Shown here: positions 52,879 to 60,148 of the stretch, in pieces
Layout: each line of letters begins with the position of its first letter
Numbering within the stretch: position 1 is the first letter of the stretch
Source: Tissierella praeacuta_A
GTDB lineage: Bacteria > Bacillota > Clostridia > Tissierellales > Tissierellaceae
DNA length: 64,000 nucleotides
Direction of reading: 5' to 3'
Assembly (NCBI RefSeq): GCF_040396155.1
Contig: NZ_JBEBOY010000007.1
Span: 1 to 64,000, forward strand
Program-made: the position numbers and the translations under genes
The notes under the pieces: generated by a model
Seen by the model: only the letters and a program-made list of their open reading frames with translations
Told to the model about the DNA's origin: nothing
The model's database searches: none

Positions 52879-53019
52879 ATCATCTCTCCTTAAAAAATGT
52901 CTAACTCTATTATACTCTATATATTAAATATTTAGTTAATAATATTGATTATTTTTTTCTATATTGGGGTATAACAGTTACAGAATGTTAAATAATAATT
53001 ATTATGGAGGGGTTTATAC

Positions 53020-53397
53020 ATGAAAAGCATAGGTAATTTATATCAAAGTGGTGATTGGAAAGGTGAAAAACATGTTCCAGTAATTCATGCACCTGAAACA
53101 GTTAAAAAAGATAATCTAGTAGACGTTAAGGTTATTGTTGGAGAAGAAATAGCACATCCAAATACATTTGAACACTATATATCATGGATAAAAGTATATT
53201 TCCAACCAGAAGGACATAAATTCCCAATTGAGATTGCATCATCTAATTTTACTTCCCATGGAGAAGGTGGATTATTCACTGAACCAAATGTATCCATTAG
53301 ATTTAAAGCTGAAAAATCAGGTACAATATATGCAACATCCTATTGTAATATCCATGGACTATGGGAAAACAGCGTAGAACTTAAAGTAGAAGAATAG
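53020..53397 (+). CDS. Superoxide reductase (neelaredoxin, class II SORL)
   Basis: Reduces superoxide to hydrogen peroxide without making oxygen, typical of strict anaerobes. The 125-residue single-domain protein has no desulforedoxin N-terminal iron site. The Fe(His)4Cys centre is complete: His18 in EKHVPVI, His46 and His52 in AHPNTFEHYISWI, and Cys109 and His112 in CNIHGLW; Glu17 precedes His18 as in active enzymes. Start behind GGAGGGG. Monocistronic with its own terminator. A -10 TATAAC at 52970 with TTGATT 19 bases upstream is a possible promoter. Confidence 0.95.
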   Translation: MKSIGNLYQSGDWKGEKHVPVIHAPETVKKDNLVDVKVIVGEEIAHPNTFEHYISWIKVYFQPEGHKFPIEIASSNFTSHGEGGLFTEPNVSIRFKAEKSGTIYATSYCNIHGLWENSVELKVEE

Positions 53398-53427
53398 GCT
53401 TTATTAAAATTTTAAATTAAAATATAA

Positions 53428-53456
53428 GGGCCTAGAAAAATTCTAGGCTTTTTTTC
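53428..53456 (+). terminator. Terminator of the superoxide reductase gene
   Basis: GCCTAGAA, three to four base loop, TTCTAGGC, then eight T residues, 31 bases after the stop codon. Confidence 0.9.
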
Positions 53457-53461
53457 ACCTC

Positions 53462-53490
53462 TTGACATTATTCTTATATTATATTAATAT
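53462..53490 (+). promoter_or_regulatory. Sigma-A promoter of tyrS
   Basis: -35 TTGACA (53462-53467), 17-base spacer, -10 TAATAT (53485-53490), directly upstream of the T-box leader. Confidence 0.75.
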
Positions 53491-53496
53491 ATAAGA

Positions 53497-53722
53497 AAAT
53501 TATATAATTAACTACGAAGGATATAAGTAGCTAATTAAAAGTAAATTCACAGAGAATAGACCATTGGTGAGAGGTCTGTATATTTAACTTAGCGAATTAC
53601 ATTTCTGGAGTTTCAATATTATTATTGCGTTTCCCACACGTTACGTGGATGAGGCTTTATGCGAATTAAGGTGGTACCACGGGTTTCCTCTCGTCCTTTA
53701 GATGAGATGAAGCCCTTTTTTT
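53497..53722 (+). ncRNA. T-box leader of tyrS (tRNA-Tyr sensing)
   Basis: A leader that binds uncharged tRNA and then prevents termination. Stem I carries the apical GACC-ATTGGTGAGA-GGTC, the specifier region GAATTACATTTCTGGAG holds a UAC Tyr codon at 53598-53600, and the antiterminator contains the T-box AAGGTGGTACCACGGG (53668-53683). The competing terminator is at 53680-53722. The gene downstream is tyrosyl-tRNA synthetase, consistent with the UAC specifier. Confidence 0.93.
53680..53722 (+). terminator. Attenuator hairpin of the tyrS T-box
   Basis: GGGTTTCCTCTCGTC pairs with GATGAGATGAAGCCC and is followed by seven T residues. It overlaps the T-box sequence, so only one of the two structures can form. 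Confidence 0.9.
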
Positions 53723-53724
53723 AT

Positions 53725-53834
53725 GACCTAACCCAATGAGCGTAGCTAATTGCAGGTAGGTCAAACATAACGAGAACCAAATTCATACGAGTGTAGCGAG
53801 TAAATGAATTTGAGTTGCGAGACTGAGCGATATG
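53725..53834 (+). repeat. Two-hairpin repeat inserted between the T-box and tyrS
   Basis: First hairpin closed by GACCTA and TAGGTC (53725-53762), second by CAAATTCAT and ATGAATTTG (53778-53812). The loops contain GAGCGTAGCTA and GAGTGTAGCGA, and GACTGAGCGA follows. It lengthens the distance between the attenuator and the tyrS ribosome site to about 140 bases. It contains no ORF and resembles a small dispersed repeat. Confidence 0.6.
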
Positions 53835-53859
53835 ATAATTAAAAAGTAGGAGGAATATT

Positions 53860-55083
53860 ATGCAAAATGTATTCGATGCTTTAATGGAAAGAGGATATAT
53901 CAAGCAAACTACCCATGAAGAAGAAATAAGAGAATTATTAGGCAAAGAAAGTGTAACTTTCTATATAGGATTCGACCCCACTGCAGATAGTTTACATGTC
54001 GGCCATTTTATAGCTATGATGTTCATGGCTCATATGCAAAGAGCTGGTCATAGACCAATAGCTTTAGTTGGTGGCGGTACTGCAATGATTGGGGACCCTT
54101 CTGGTAGGACTGATATGAGAAAAATGCTTACTAAAGAAGATATTGCACACAATGTAAGCAGTATTAAAAAACAACTAAGCAGATTAATTGACTTTAGTGA
54201 CGATAAAGCCATTTTAGTTGATAATTCTGATTGGTTACTTGACTTAAACTATGTTGAATTCCTAAGAGATGTTGGTTCTCATTTCTCAGTAAATAGAATG
54301 TTAACAGCAGAATGTTTTAAGCAAAGATTAGAAAAAGGACTATCCTTCTTAGAATTTAACTATATGTTAATGCAAGGATATGATTTCTATGTATTAAATC
54401 AAAAATACAACTGTAAAATGCAATTAGGCGGAGATGACCAATGGTCTAATATGATTGCTGGAATGGATTTAATAAGAAGAAAATCCAGTAAACAAGTATA
54501 TGCTATGACTTGTACACTCCTTACTAATAGTGAAGGAGATAAAATGGGCAAAACAGCAAAGGGTGCTCTTTGGTTAGATCCAGAAAAAACATCTCCTTAT
54601 GAATTTTATCAATACTGGAGAAATGTTGATGATGCAGATGTTGATAAATGTTTAAGACTCCTTACATTTATCCCTATGGACGAAGTAAGAAGATTAAATT
54701 CATTAGAAGGAGCAGAAATCAATAAAGCTAAAGAAGTATTAGCATATGAAGTAACTAAGTTAATCCATGGAGAAGAAGAAGCTAACAAGGCACAACAAGC
54801 AGCCAAAGCATTATTCTCTGGTGGTATGGATGAAGGCTCTATTCCTTTTACTGAAATGGACAGATCAATATTTGAAAAGGGAATTGGAATCCTTGATTTG
54901 CTAAAAGACATAGGACTTACTAAGTCAAATAGCGAAGGAAGAAGACTTGTGGAACAAGGTGGTATCGTTATAGATGATATAAAAGTAGAATCTATAGACA
55001 AAGAAATTAATTTAGATGATTTCAAAGATAATAAGATAATGATAAGAAAAGGTAAAAAAGTATATCATCAAGTACGAATCTAA
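53860..55083 (+). CDS. tyrS: Tyrosyl-tRNA synthetase
   Basis: Charges tRNA-Tyr. The 407-residue class I enzyme has the HIGH-type motif PTADSLHVGHF, the tyrosine pocket LMQGYDFYVLN and GGDDQWSNM, and the KMSKS-type GDKMGKTAKG. A C-terminal S4 RNA-binding domain (about 345-407) contains SNSEGRRLVEQGGIVID. Start behind AGGAGG. Controlled by the T-box upstream. Confidence 0.98.
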   Translation: MQNVFDALMERGYIKQTTHEEEIRELLGKESVTFYIGFDPTADSLHVGHFIAMMFMAHMQRAGHRPIALVGGGTAMIGDPSGRTDMRKMLTKEDIAHNVSSIKKQLSRLIDFSDDKAILVDNSDWLLDLNYVEFLRDVGSHFSVNRMLTAECFKQRLEKGLSFLEFNYMLMQGYDFYVLNQKYNCKMQLGGDDQWSNMIAGMDLIRRKSSKQVYAMTCTLLTNSEGDKMGKTAKGALWLDPEKTSPYEFYQYWRNVDDADVDKCLRLLTFIPMDEVRRLNSLEGAEINKAKEVLAYEVTKLIHGEEEANKAQQAAKALFSGGMDEGSIPFTEMDRSIFEKGIGILDLLKDIGLTKSNSEGRRLVEQGGIVIDDIKVESIDKEINLDDFKDNKIMIRKGKKVYHQVRI

Positions 55084-55097
55084 ATATCAACACTTTA

Positions 55098-55152
55098 TAA
55101 CAAATAAGTATCATTCTTGGTGCCAGGCACCAAAAATGATACTTATTTGTTA
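55098..55152. terminator. Near-perfect 55-base palindrome shared by tyrS and xpt ends
   Basis: TAACAAATAAGTATCATT and its complement flank an apex made of TTGGTGCCAGGCACCAA. It overlaps the xpt stop codon and lies 15 bases after tyrS. It probably terminates both converging transcripts, although neither side has a long T-run outside the stem. The GGTGCC-type apex is a motif known from small dispersed repeats in Firmicutes. Confidence 0.75.
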
Positions 55153-55719
55153 TCTAAATATTATCTTTTCTCCATCTATTGATTCTACAATGGCTAAAGA
55201 TTCTAGTTTTATATCTTTTCTTCTTATATTATCTCCGCCTTTTTGAAATCCTTTTTCTATGACAATACCTACACCAACTAAATTACAATTAGCCTTATTT
55301 ATTATATCTATTAATCCTTCAGCTGCTTTTCCATTGGCAAGGAAATCATCTATTATTAATATATTTTCTCCTTCTTTTAAATATCTTTTAGATACTTTTA
55401 TGGTATAAGTCTTGTTCTTTGTATAGGAATATACAGAACTTTCATATGTATCATTATCTAGATTCTTTGATTCTGTTTTCTTTGCAAATACTACAGGCAC
55501 ATTAAAGTACTGAGCTGCAATAACTGCAATAGCTATACCAGATGCCTCTATAGTAAGAATTTTATCTATTTTATCAGATGAAAATCTAGCTTTAATTTCC
55601 TTTCCTATTTCATTTAGCAATCCTATATCTATTTGATGATTTAAAAAACTATCTACTTTTATAACATTCCCTTCCTTAAGGGTTCCATCATTAATTATCC
55701 TTTGTTTTAACAATTCCAT
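55150..55719 (-). CDS. xpt: Xanthine phosphoribosyltransferase
   Basis: Salvages xanthine to XMP with PRPP. The 189-residue protein has the Xpt-type start MELLKQRIINDG, the substrate region VDSFLNHQID, and the PRPP motif NILIIDDFLANGKAAEG. ATG follows TTGAGGTG. A TATAAT box at 55745-55750 may be its promoter. Unlike many Firmicute xpt genes I see no convincing purine riboswitch upstream. Confidence 0.94.
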   Translation of the reverse strand: MELLKQRIINDGTLKEGNVIKVDSFLNHQIDIGLLNEIGKEIKARFSSDKIDKILTIEASGIAIAVIAAQYFNVPVVFAKKTESKNLDNDTYESSVYSYTKNKTYTIKVSKRYLKEGENILIIDDFLANGKAAEGLIDIINKANCNLVGVGIVIEKGFQKGGDNIRRKDIKLESLAIVESIDGEKIIFR

Positions 55720-55888
55720 TTTTTCACCTCAATAATTATTTTATATTATACTATAATAATTAATGGATTTATTCAAGAAAATTTATATTGATTTAGATAA
55801 TACAAGTAATTTCGCTGTAATATGTATAATCGGAAATAATAATTTAAGTATATCAGCTATGATTATACGTCAAAATACTTTATAACTT

Positions 55889-56662
55889 TTAACTCTTTGC
55901 TTTGCACAACCAAGATATACTTTCTTCCATCATATTTGTAGTTACATAATGATTTAAATTAGGGTATTCGATTAATTGAATTTTCTGTTTATCTTTATAT
56001 AAAGGTTGGATATTTTGTAAAAATAATCTTTGACTCTCTATAGAAACTGTACTATCACTACTGCCGTGAAGCATAAGAACAGATCTATCATTAAATAATT
56101 CCATATTGCTATAAGGGTCTAACCTCTCCATTTTTTCTTCTATTTCCTTTAACTCTTCAGTCATTTTTATTCCCAAATACTTTTTAAATATTTCATTTGA
56201 ATTTTTCCATGCACAGGAACCATTTAATACAATTAAAGATTTTATCATAGGATTATGTACAAATACTCCTGCAGCAGTAAATCCACCCATAGAATGACCT
56301 ACCAAGAAAATATTATTTGGATCTCCCTTATATTCCATAATAAGCTTTTCTATCAATAAATTAGATTCTTCCAGATTATTTAATATTGTCTTCCAAAAAT
56401 ACTTACAATTATCTAGTTTATAATAATCTATCAAACCTCTTTCACCATGATAAATCCCATCAGGTATTAATACCTGAAAACCTACTGCCGCAAATATTAG
56501 CCCTCTAATCCTTTGAGACTCCTTATTTGAACTCCAGCCATGATAAAATATAATAGTTGGTATAGTACCTTCTGCATCCTTTGGTCTAAATAAAATAGCT
56601 GGAATATTTTCTATATATATCTTCTCTTCAATTATATGATTAGAATATAAATAATCTTTCAT
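55889..56662 (-). CDS. Alpha/beta-hydrolase, YitV/esterase-like
   Basis: A 257-residue serine hydrolase of the prolyl-oligopeptidase-like (DUF/YitV, S9) type. The nucleophile elbow is GHSMGG with Ser124; the likely acid is Asp203 in GSSDSTV and the base His238 in PNLNHYV. The oxyanion part is FYHGWSSNKE (39-48). No signal peptide, so it is probably cytoplasmic. Natural ester substrate unknown. It lies between xpt and a gene-free region; co-transcription with xpt is possible. Confidence 0.85.
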   Translation of the reverse strand: MKDYLYSNHIIEEKIYIENIPAILFRPKDAEGTIPTIIFYHGWSSNKESQRIRGLIFAAVGFQVLIPDGIYHGERGLIDYYKLDNCKYFWKTILNNLEESNLLIEKLIMEYKGDPNNIFLVGHSMGGFTAAGVFVHNPMIKSLIVLNGSCAWKNSNEIFKKYLGIKMTEELKEIEEKMERLDPYSNMELFNDRSVLMLHGSSDSTVSIESQRLFLQNIQPLYKDKQKIQLIEYPNLNHYVTTNMMEESISWLCKAKS

Positions 56663-56927
56663 TTAATCCTGATTTATAAAACATAGATAATTATCTATCT
56701 AAGTTTTTCATCCTATTATATAAATAAGATGGTGGTATTATAGAATTCACTCACTAGAATTACCCCATCATTAGTAATTCTAATCCCTTTAACCACAAAT
56801 CAGTTTTCACCTACCTTCCTCTTCTGATTTTATTTATTTCTATCTATTCTACCCATTAATCTATATCCTTAAATCCTTATTATCTAATATCAATTTTCTA
56901 TATATAAATTCTTCCAATATAATATCT
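56663..56927. other. Gene-free region upstream of the hydrolase
   Basis: No ORF with a ribosome site. It contains a small hairpin GAATTAC/GTAATTC (56757-56783), followed on the minus strand by AGTGAGTGAATTC. I recognise no RNA family. Confidence 0.4.
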
Positions 56928-56970
56928 AATAAATATATATAAAGCCGCCCATAAAAAAAGGACAGCTTCC
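56928..56970 (-). terminator. Terminator of the GGADGPT protein gene
   Basis: Minus strand AAGCTGTCC pairs with GGGCGGCTT (two G-U pairs) around a T-rich nine-base loop, followed by TATATATATT. It lies about 35 bases past the stop codon. Confidence 0.6.
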
Positions 56971-57000
56971 GCTAATTTCAATTTAAGCAATTCCAATATA

Positions 57001-57801
57001 CTATTTTGAACCTTTTACTTTAACAAAATATCTAATTATAAAACCTATAACTAAGATTATAAAACTGCATCCTATAGCTGGTATAAAAGATTTCTTGGAA
57101 CTTCCTGTAACATATAGAGCTGTAGGACCATCAGCTCCACCTATTACTTCTATATGAGATGATGACTTATTTTTCTTATTTACATTATCAGATATATTTG
57201 ACGATTTATCTGGCATAATATCCTCCTGTTCATTTCCATCGAAAATAACAATCTCATCTTCACCAGCATAAACTGTTACTTTCTGTCCAGCAAATGAAAA
57301 CTCATTAAGCTCTCCATCACTATTTACAAAGGCTTTAATGGCTGCAGCATCCATCTTAGAACTCATATTTGAATCCTCCGGTAAAACTACTGATAAACTT
57401 TCATAATCAAGATTATTCACCTTATATGCTCCCCAAGCAATCTTAAAATCATTTCCCGATTTTTCAATTGACATAAGTACATAATCTCCTAAAGAAGGAT
57501 TGGCTTTCTCATCATTCTCATCATAAAAAAATCCGTACTTAAATGAAGATATAATATTTACTTCATCAAGATTTAACTTATTTTTAACAGCTGAACTATT
57601 TAAGTCCTTACTACTAATTATACTTTTTTCTACAGAAACCTTTATATTATCTTCATCTATGCTTATTATTTCCCCTATTATCAACCCGTCATGATCATTA
57701 TGCATTAAACGATAAAGTGCATCAGCAGCATAAACGCTGCTATGATGTATTAACACCATAATCAAAATTAAAGCTATGCAATACTTTCTAGGAATTCTCA
57801 A
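57001..57801 (-). CDS. Exported, membrane-anchored protein with an OadB-like GGADGPT motif
   Basis: No family is recognised with certainty. From TTG 57801 (site GGGAGTGA) the protein has 266 residues: basic start, signal helix (about 6-23), possible AxA cleavage near 23-26, a polar external domain (30-190) and an Asn/Ser/Lys-rich linker (195-217). Then comes VIGGADGPTALYVTG (219-233), a C-terminal membrane helix (about 241-259) and a basic tail. GGADGPTALY is the signature of sodium-pump decarboxylase beta subunits and occurs in mmdB of this window as GGADGPTALYLT. The rest of the protein is unrelated to mmdB. It is transcribed alone from the promoter at 57893. Confidence 0.75.
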   Translation of the reverse strand: MRIPRKYCIALILIMVLIHHSSVYAADALYRLMHNDHDGLIIGEIISIDEDNIKVSVEKSIISSKDLNSSAVKNKLNLDEVNIISSFKYGFFYDENDEKANPSLGDYVLMSIEKSGNDFKIAWGAYKVNNLDYESLSVVLPEDSNMSSKMDAAAIKAFVNSDGELNEFSFAGQKVTVYAGEDEIVIFDGNEQEDIMPDKSSNISDNVNKKNKSSSHIEVIGGADGPTALYVTGSSKKSFIPAIGCSFIILVIGFIIRYFVKVKGSK

Positions 57802-57892
57802 ATATATCACTCCCTATGAAATTATATTATACTTTATCACTATACTACTGACATTGTCATTCTACTTTTACTTTCTTCTTTCCATTGTTTCA

Positions 57893-57922
57893 ATTATATA
57901 CTAAACCAAATTGATTAATCAA
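57893..57922 (-). promoter_or_regulatory. Sigma-A promoter of the GGADGPT gene with palindrome on the -35 box
   Basis: Minus strand -35 TTGATT (57917-57922), 18-base spacer, -10 TATAAT (57893-57898). The -35 is half of the perfect palindrome TTGATTAATCAA (57911-57922), which could be a repressor site. Confidence 0.7.
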
Positions 57923-58009
57923 GATATAATAAACTTAATTAACAAAATCTATTATCTTTTCATCTTCTTAAAGAAAGCAGATGGATAATTAATATTGTTA
58001 AAATTGCCT

Positions 58010-58056
58010 ATATAATAAAATAAAAGAAACATCTCATTACTAGATATTTCTTTTAT
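58010..58056 (-). terminator. Terminator of the nucleoside transporter operon
   Basis: Minus strand ATAAAAGAAA pairs with TTTCTTTTAT across a loop of about 17 bases, followed by TTTATTATAT, 12 bases after the phosphorylase stop codon. Confidence 0.75.
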
Positions 58057-58067
58057 TAAAATTTCAT

Positions 58068-58805
58068 TTATCTTTGTTCATAAATCTTTCTTAAGGATTC
58101 TAATGCTAAAATAATTTCCCTTCTTTCTCCTTCTACTGTGCCTACACTTTCCATAGCATAATCTACTATGCCTTTTTTTGTATCCGATTTATACTCCACA
58201 ACATTATTTAATATACTGGCAGTTTTTACTTTTCTAATTTGCCCCACTACAAATAAGGATGCTGTTTCCATGTCTGATGCAAGTATATTTTTTTTATTCC
58301 ATTTTTCCATTATTTCATCTTCTTCATCAATATAGAATGAATCATGGGATCTAATTACACCACAATGATATCTATACTTCAATTCCTCACATGTATCCAT
58401 AATTAAATTTGTAAATCTAATATCTGATACTGCAGGATAATTTGATGAAACATACATATTAGTAGTTCCATCCTCCCTTACAGCTGCTGAGCAGATAACC
58501 AAATCTCCTAATCTAATATTAGGTTGAACTGCTCCCGCTGAACCAATTCTAATGAGATATTTTGCTCCACAAGATATTAATTCCTCTATGGCAATTGCAG
58601 CAGATGCTCCTCCTATTCCAGTAGAAGTAACTGTTATAGGTACACCTTTATAATATCCTTTTATAGTTCTAAATTCTCTATTATATGCTATTTCCTCATA
58701 GGAATCTAAAAATTCTCCTACTCTCAATACCCTTGCTGGATCTCCAGGAAGTATTACATATTCTGATATATCTTTTTCTTCACATAATATATGAGGTTGT
58801 CTCAT
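58068..58805 (-). CDS. Nucleoside phosphorylase (PNP/UDP family)
   Basis: Cleaves a nucleoside with phosphate to base and ribose 1-phosphate. The 245-residue protein is of the hexameric PNP/uridine phosphorylase family: VILPGDPARVLRVGEFL for phosphate, RIGSAGAVQP, and SDMETASLFVVG in the nucleoside site. Whether it prefers uridine or purine nucleosides cannot be decided. It overlaps the flavoprotein gene by four bases and closes an operon with a nucleoside-type ABC importer, so uptake and cleavage are linked. Confidence 0.92.
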   Translation of the reverse strand: MRQPHILCEEKDISEYVILPGDPARVLRVGEFLDSYEEIAYNREFRTIKGYYKGVPITVTSTGIGGASAAIAIEELISCGAKYLIRIGSAGAVQPNIRLGDLVICSAAVREDGTTNMYVSSNYPAVSDIRFTNLIMDTCEELKYRYHCGVIRSHDSFYIDEEDEIMEKWNKKNILASDMETASLFVVGQIRKVKTASILNNVVEYKSDTKKGIVDYAMESVGTVEGERREIILALESLRKIYEQR

Positions 58806-60148
58806 TGTATCACCTTCTTATATTTTGATTGCAATAAAGCTTCTAATATTGTTTCTGTTAATGTAGGATGAATGACTAAGTTAGACAGTATTTCATCTAC
58901 TGTTTTCCCTTCCTTTATTAAATATCCCATTAGTCCAATATGCTCAGATACATTTTCCCCTATCATCCATATGCCTAAAATCTTATTGTCTTCACCTATT
59001 ATGACCTTTACAAAACCTTCTTCTATGTTCTTTGCCCATCCTCTCCAGCTATCTTTAAACATAGAGATTCCTAATTTATATGGAATATTATCTCTCCTTA
59101 GTTCCCATTCCTGATTACCTACTCCAGCCATTTCTGGTAATGTAAATACTGCTCTAGGTAGGATTTCATATGATATATCTATTGGTATATCTTTTAATAT
59201 ATAATCTGCCACCTGTACCCCCTGCTGAATAGCCACATGAGCCATACCTAAAATCCCATTAATATCTCCTATGGCAAAAACATTTTCTTCATCAGTTAAT
59301 AAGTTTTCATTAACTATAATTCTGTCTTTACTTATTTTAATTTTAGTGTTTTCAATTCCCTTTGGAAAATTTGGAACTCTCATTAAGGTAACTAAAGCCT
59401 TTTCACCTGAAACAAATCCTTCATCATCAAGTAGTATTTTAACACCATAATTATCTATTTCCGCACTTTTAGCCCCTACACCTTTTATTATCTTTACGCC
59501 TTTTCTTTTGAGATACTCCTCTATAGGAAGGACTAAATCTTCATCATTTCCAATTAAAATATTGTTTTCTTTCTCTATAAGAGTAACTTCTATACCCATT
59601 TCCGCATATAAAGCTGCAAATTCTACACCTTCTACATTTCCACCTAAAATTACTATACTTTTAGGCATATTACTTAAATCTATAGCTTCCCTATGAGTAA
59701 TTATATTTACTCCGTCAATTGGAATATCCTTTATACTAGCTGGTCTAGTCCCTGTTGCAATAATAAAATACTCAGCTTCTATTATCTTATCCGTTAATTT
59801 AAATCTCTTAGAATCTATAAACTCACCATTTGCCCAATATATATCTATATTATCCTTTAGTAAATTATCATTCATTTTCTTTTCTAATTTTTTTAAATCG
59901 TCATTCCATTTTGTTACTAGATTTTTTCTAATTTCCTTTATCTGAGTATAATTATCTTTCTTTATACCTTTAAATGAATCTAAAATCTTCTTTACTGGCA
60001 ATGCACCCCATCTTAATGCAGTACCTCCTAATTTATCCTTCTCTATTAAGGCTACAGACTTTCCTCCTCTTTTTAAAGCCCTAGCACTGTAATATCCTCC
60101 TACTCCTCCACCTATGACTACTACATCATATTTTTTAACCCTCAACAT
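58802..60148 (-). CDS. Lipoamide dehydrogenase-like flavoprotein lacking both redox cysteines
   Basis: A 448-residue FAD/NAD(P)-binding protein of the pyridine nucleotide-disulfide oxidoreductase family. FAD site VVVIGGGVGGYYSARAL (9-25), NAD site IVILGGNVEGVEFAALY, second FAD motif FAIGDINGILGMAHVA, and the C-terminal HPTLTE with the usual catalytic His. The disulfide segment GGTCLNxGCIP is replaced by GGTALRWGALP (41-51), with Ala44 and Ala49 where the cysteines should be. So it cannot do dithiol chemistry. It overlaps the permease gene by 14 bases and the phosphorylase by four. Role in nucleoside metabolism is unknown. Confidence 0.88.
   Translation of the reverse strand: MLRVKKYDVVVIGGGVGGYYSARALKRGGKSVALIEKDKLGGTALRWGALPVKKILDSFKGIKKDNYTQIKEIRKNLVTKWNDDLKKLEKKMNDNLLKDNIDIYWANGEFIDSKRFKLTDKIIEAEYFIIATGTRPASIKDIPIDGVNIITHREAIDLSNMPKSIVILGGNVEGVEFAALYAEMGIEVTLIEKENNILIGNDEDLVLPIEEYLKRKGVKIIKGVGAKSAEIDNYGVKILLDDEGFVSGEKALVTLMRVPNFPKGIENTKIKISKDRIIVNENLLTDEENVFAIGDINGILGMAHVAIQQGVQVADYILKDIPIDISYEILPRAVFTLPEMAGVGNQEWELRRDNIPYKLGISMFKDSWRGWAKNIEEGFVKVIIGEDNKILGIWMIGENVSEHIGLMGYLIKEGKTVDEILSNLVIHPTLTETILEALLQSKYKKVIQ

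Noticed and set aside
55740..55880. Possible purine riboswitch upstream of xpt
   Set aside because: GTATAATC and GATTATAC form a stem and a GATAT follows, but the conserved loop sequences and three-way junction spacing of the purine aptamer are missing and no terminator follows.
57121..57141. Fragment or pseudogene of a decarboxylase beta subunit
   Set aside because: Only the short motif is shared; the protein has its own signal peptide, anchor, promoter and ribosome site.
58802..60148. Annotating the flavoprotein as dihydrolipoyl dehydrogenase
   Set aside because: Both active-site cysteines are alanine, and no 2-oxoacid dehydrogenase or glycine cleavage gene is linked.
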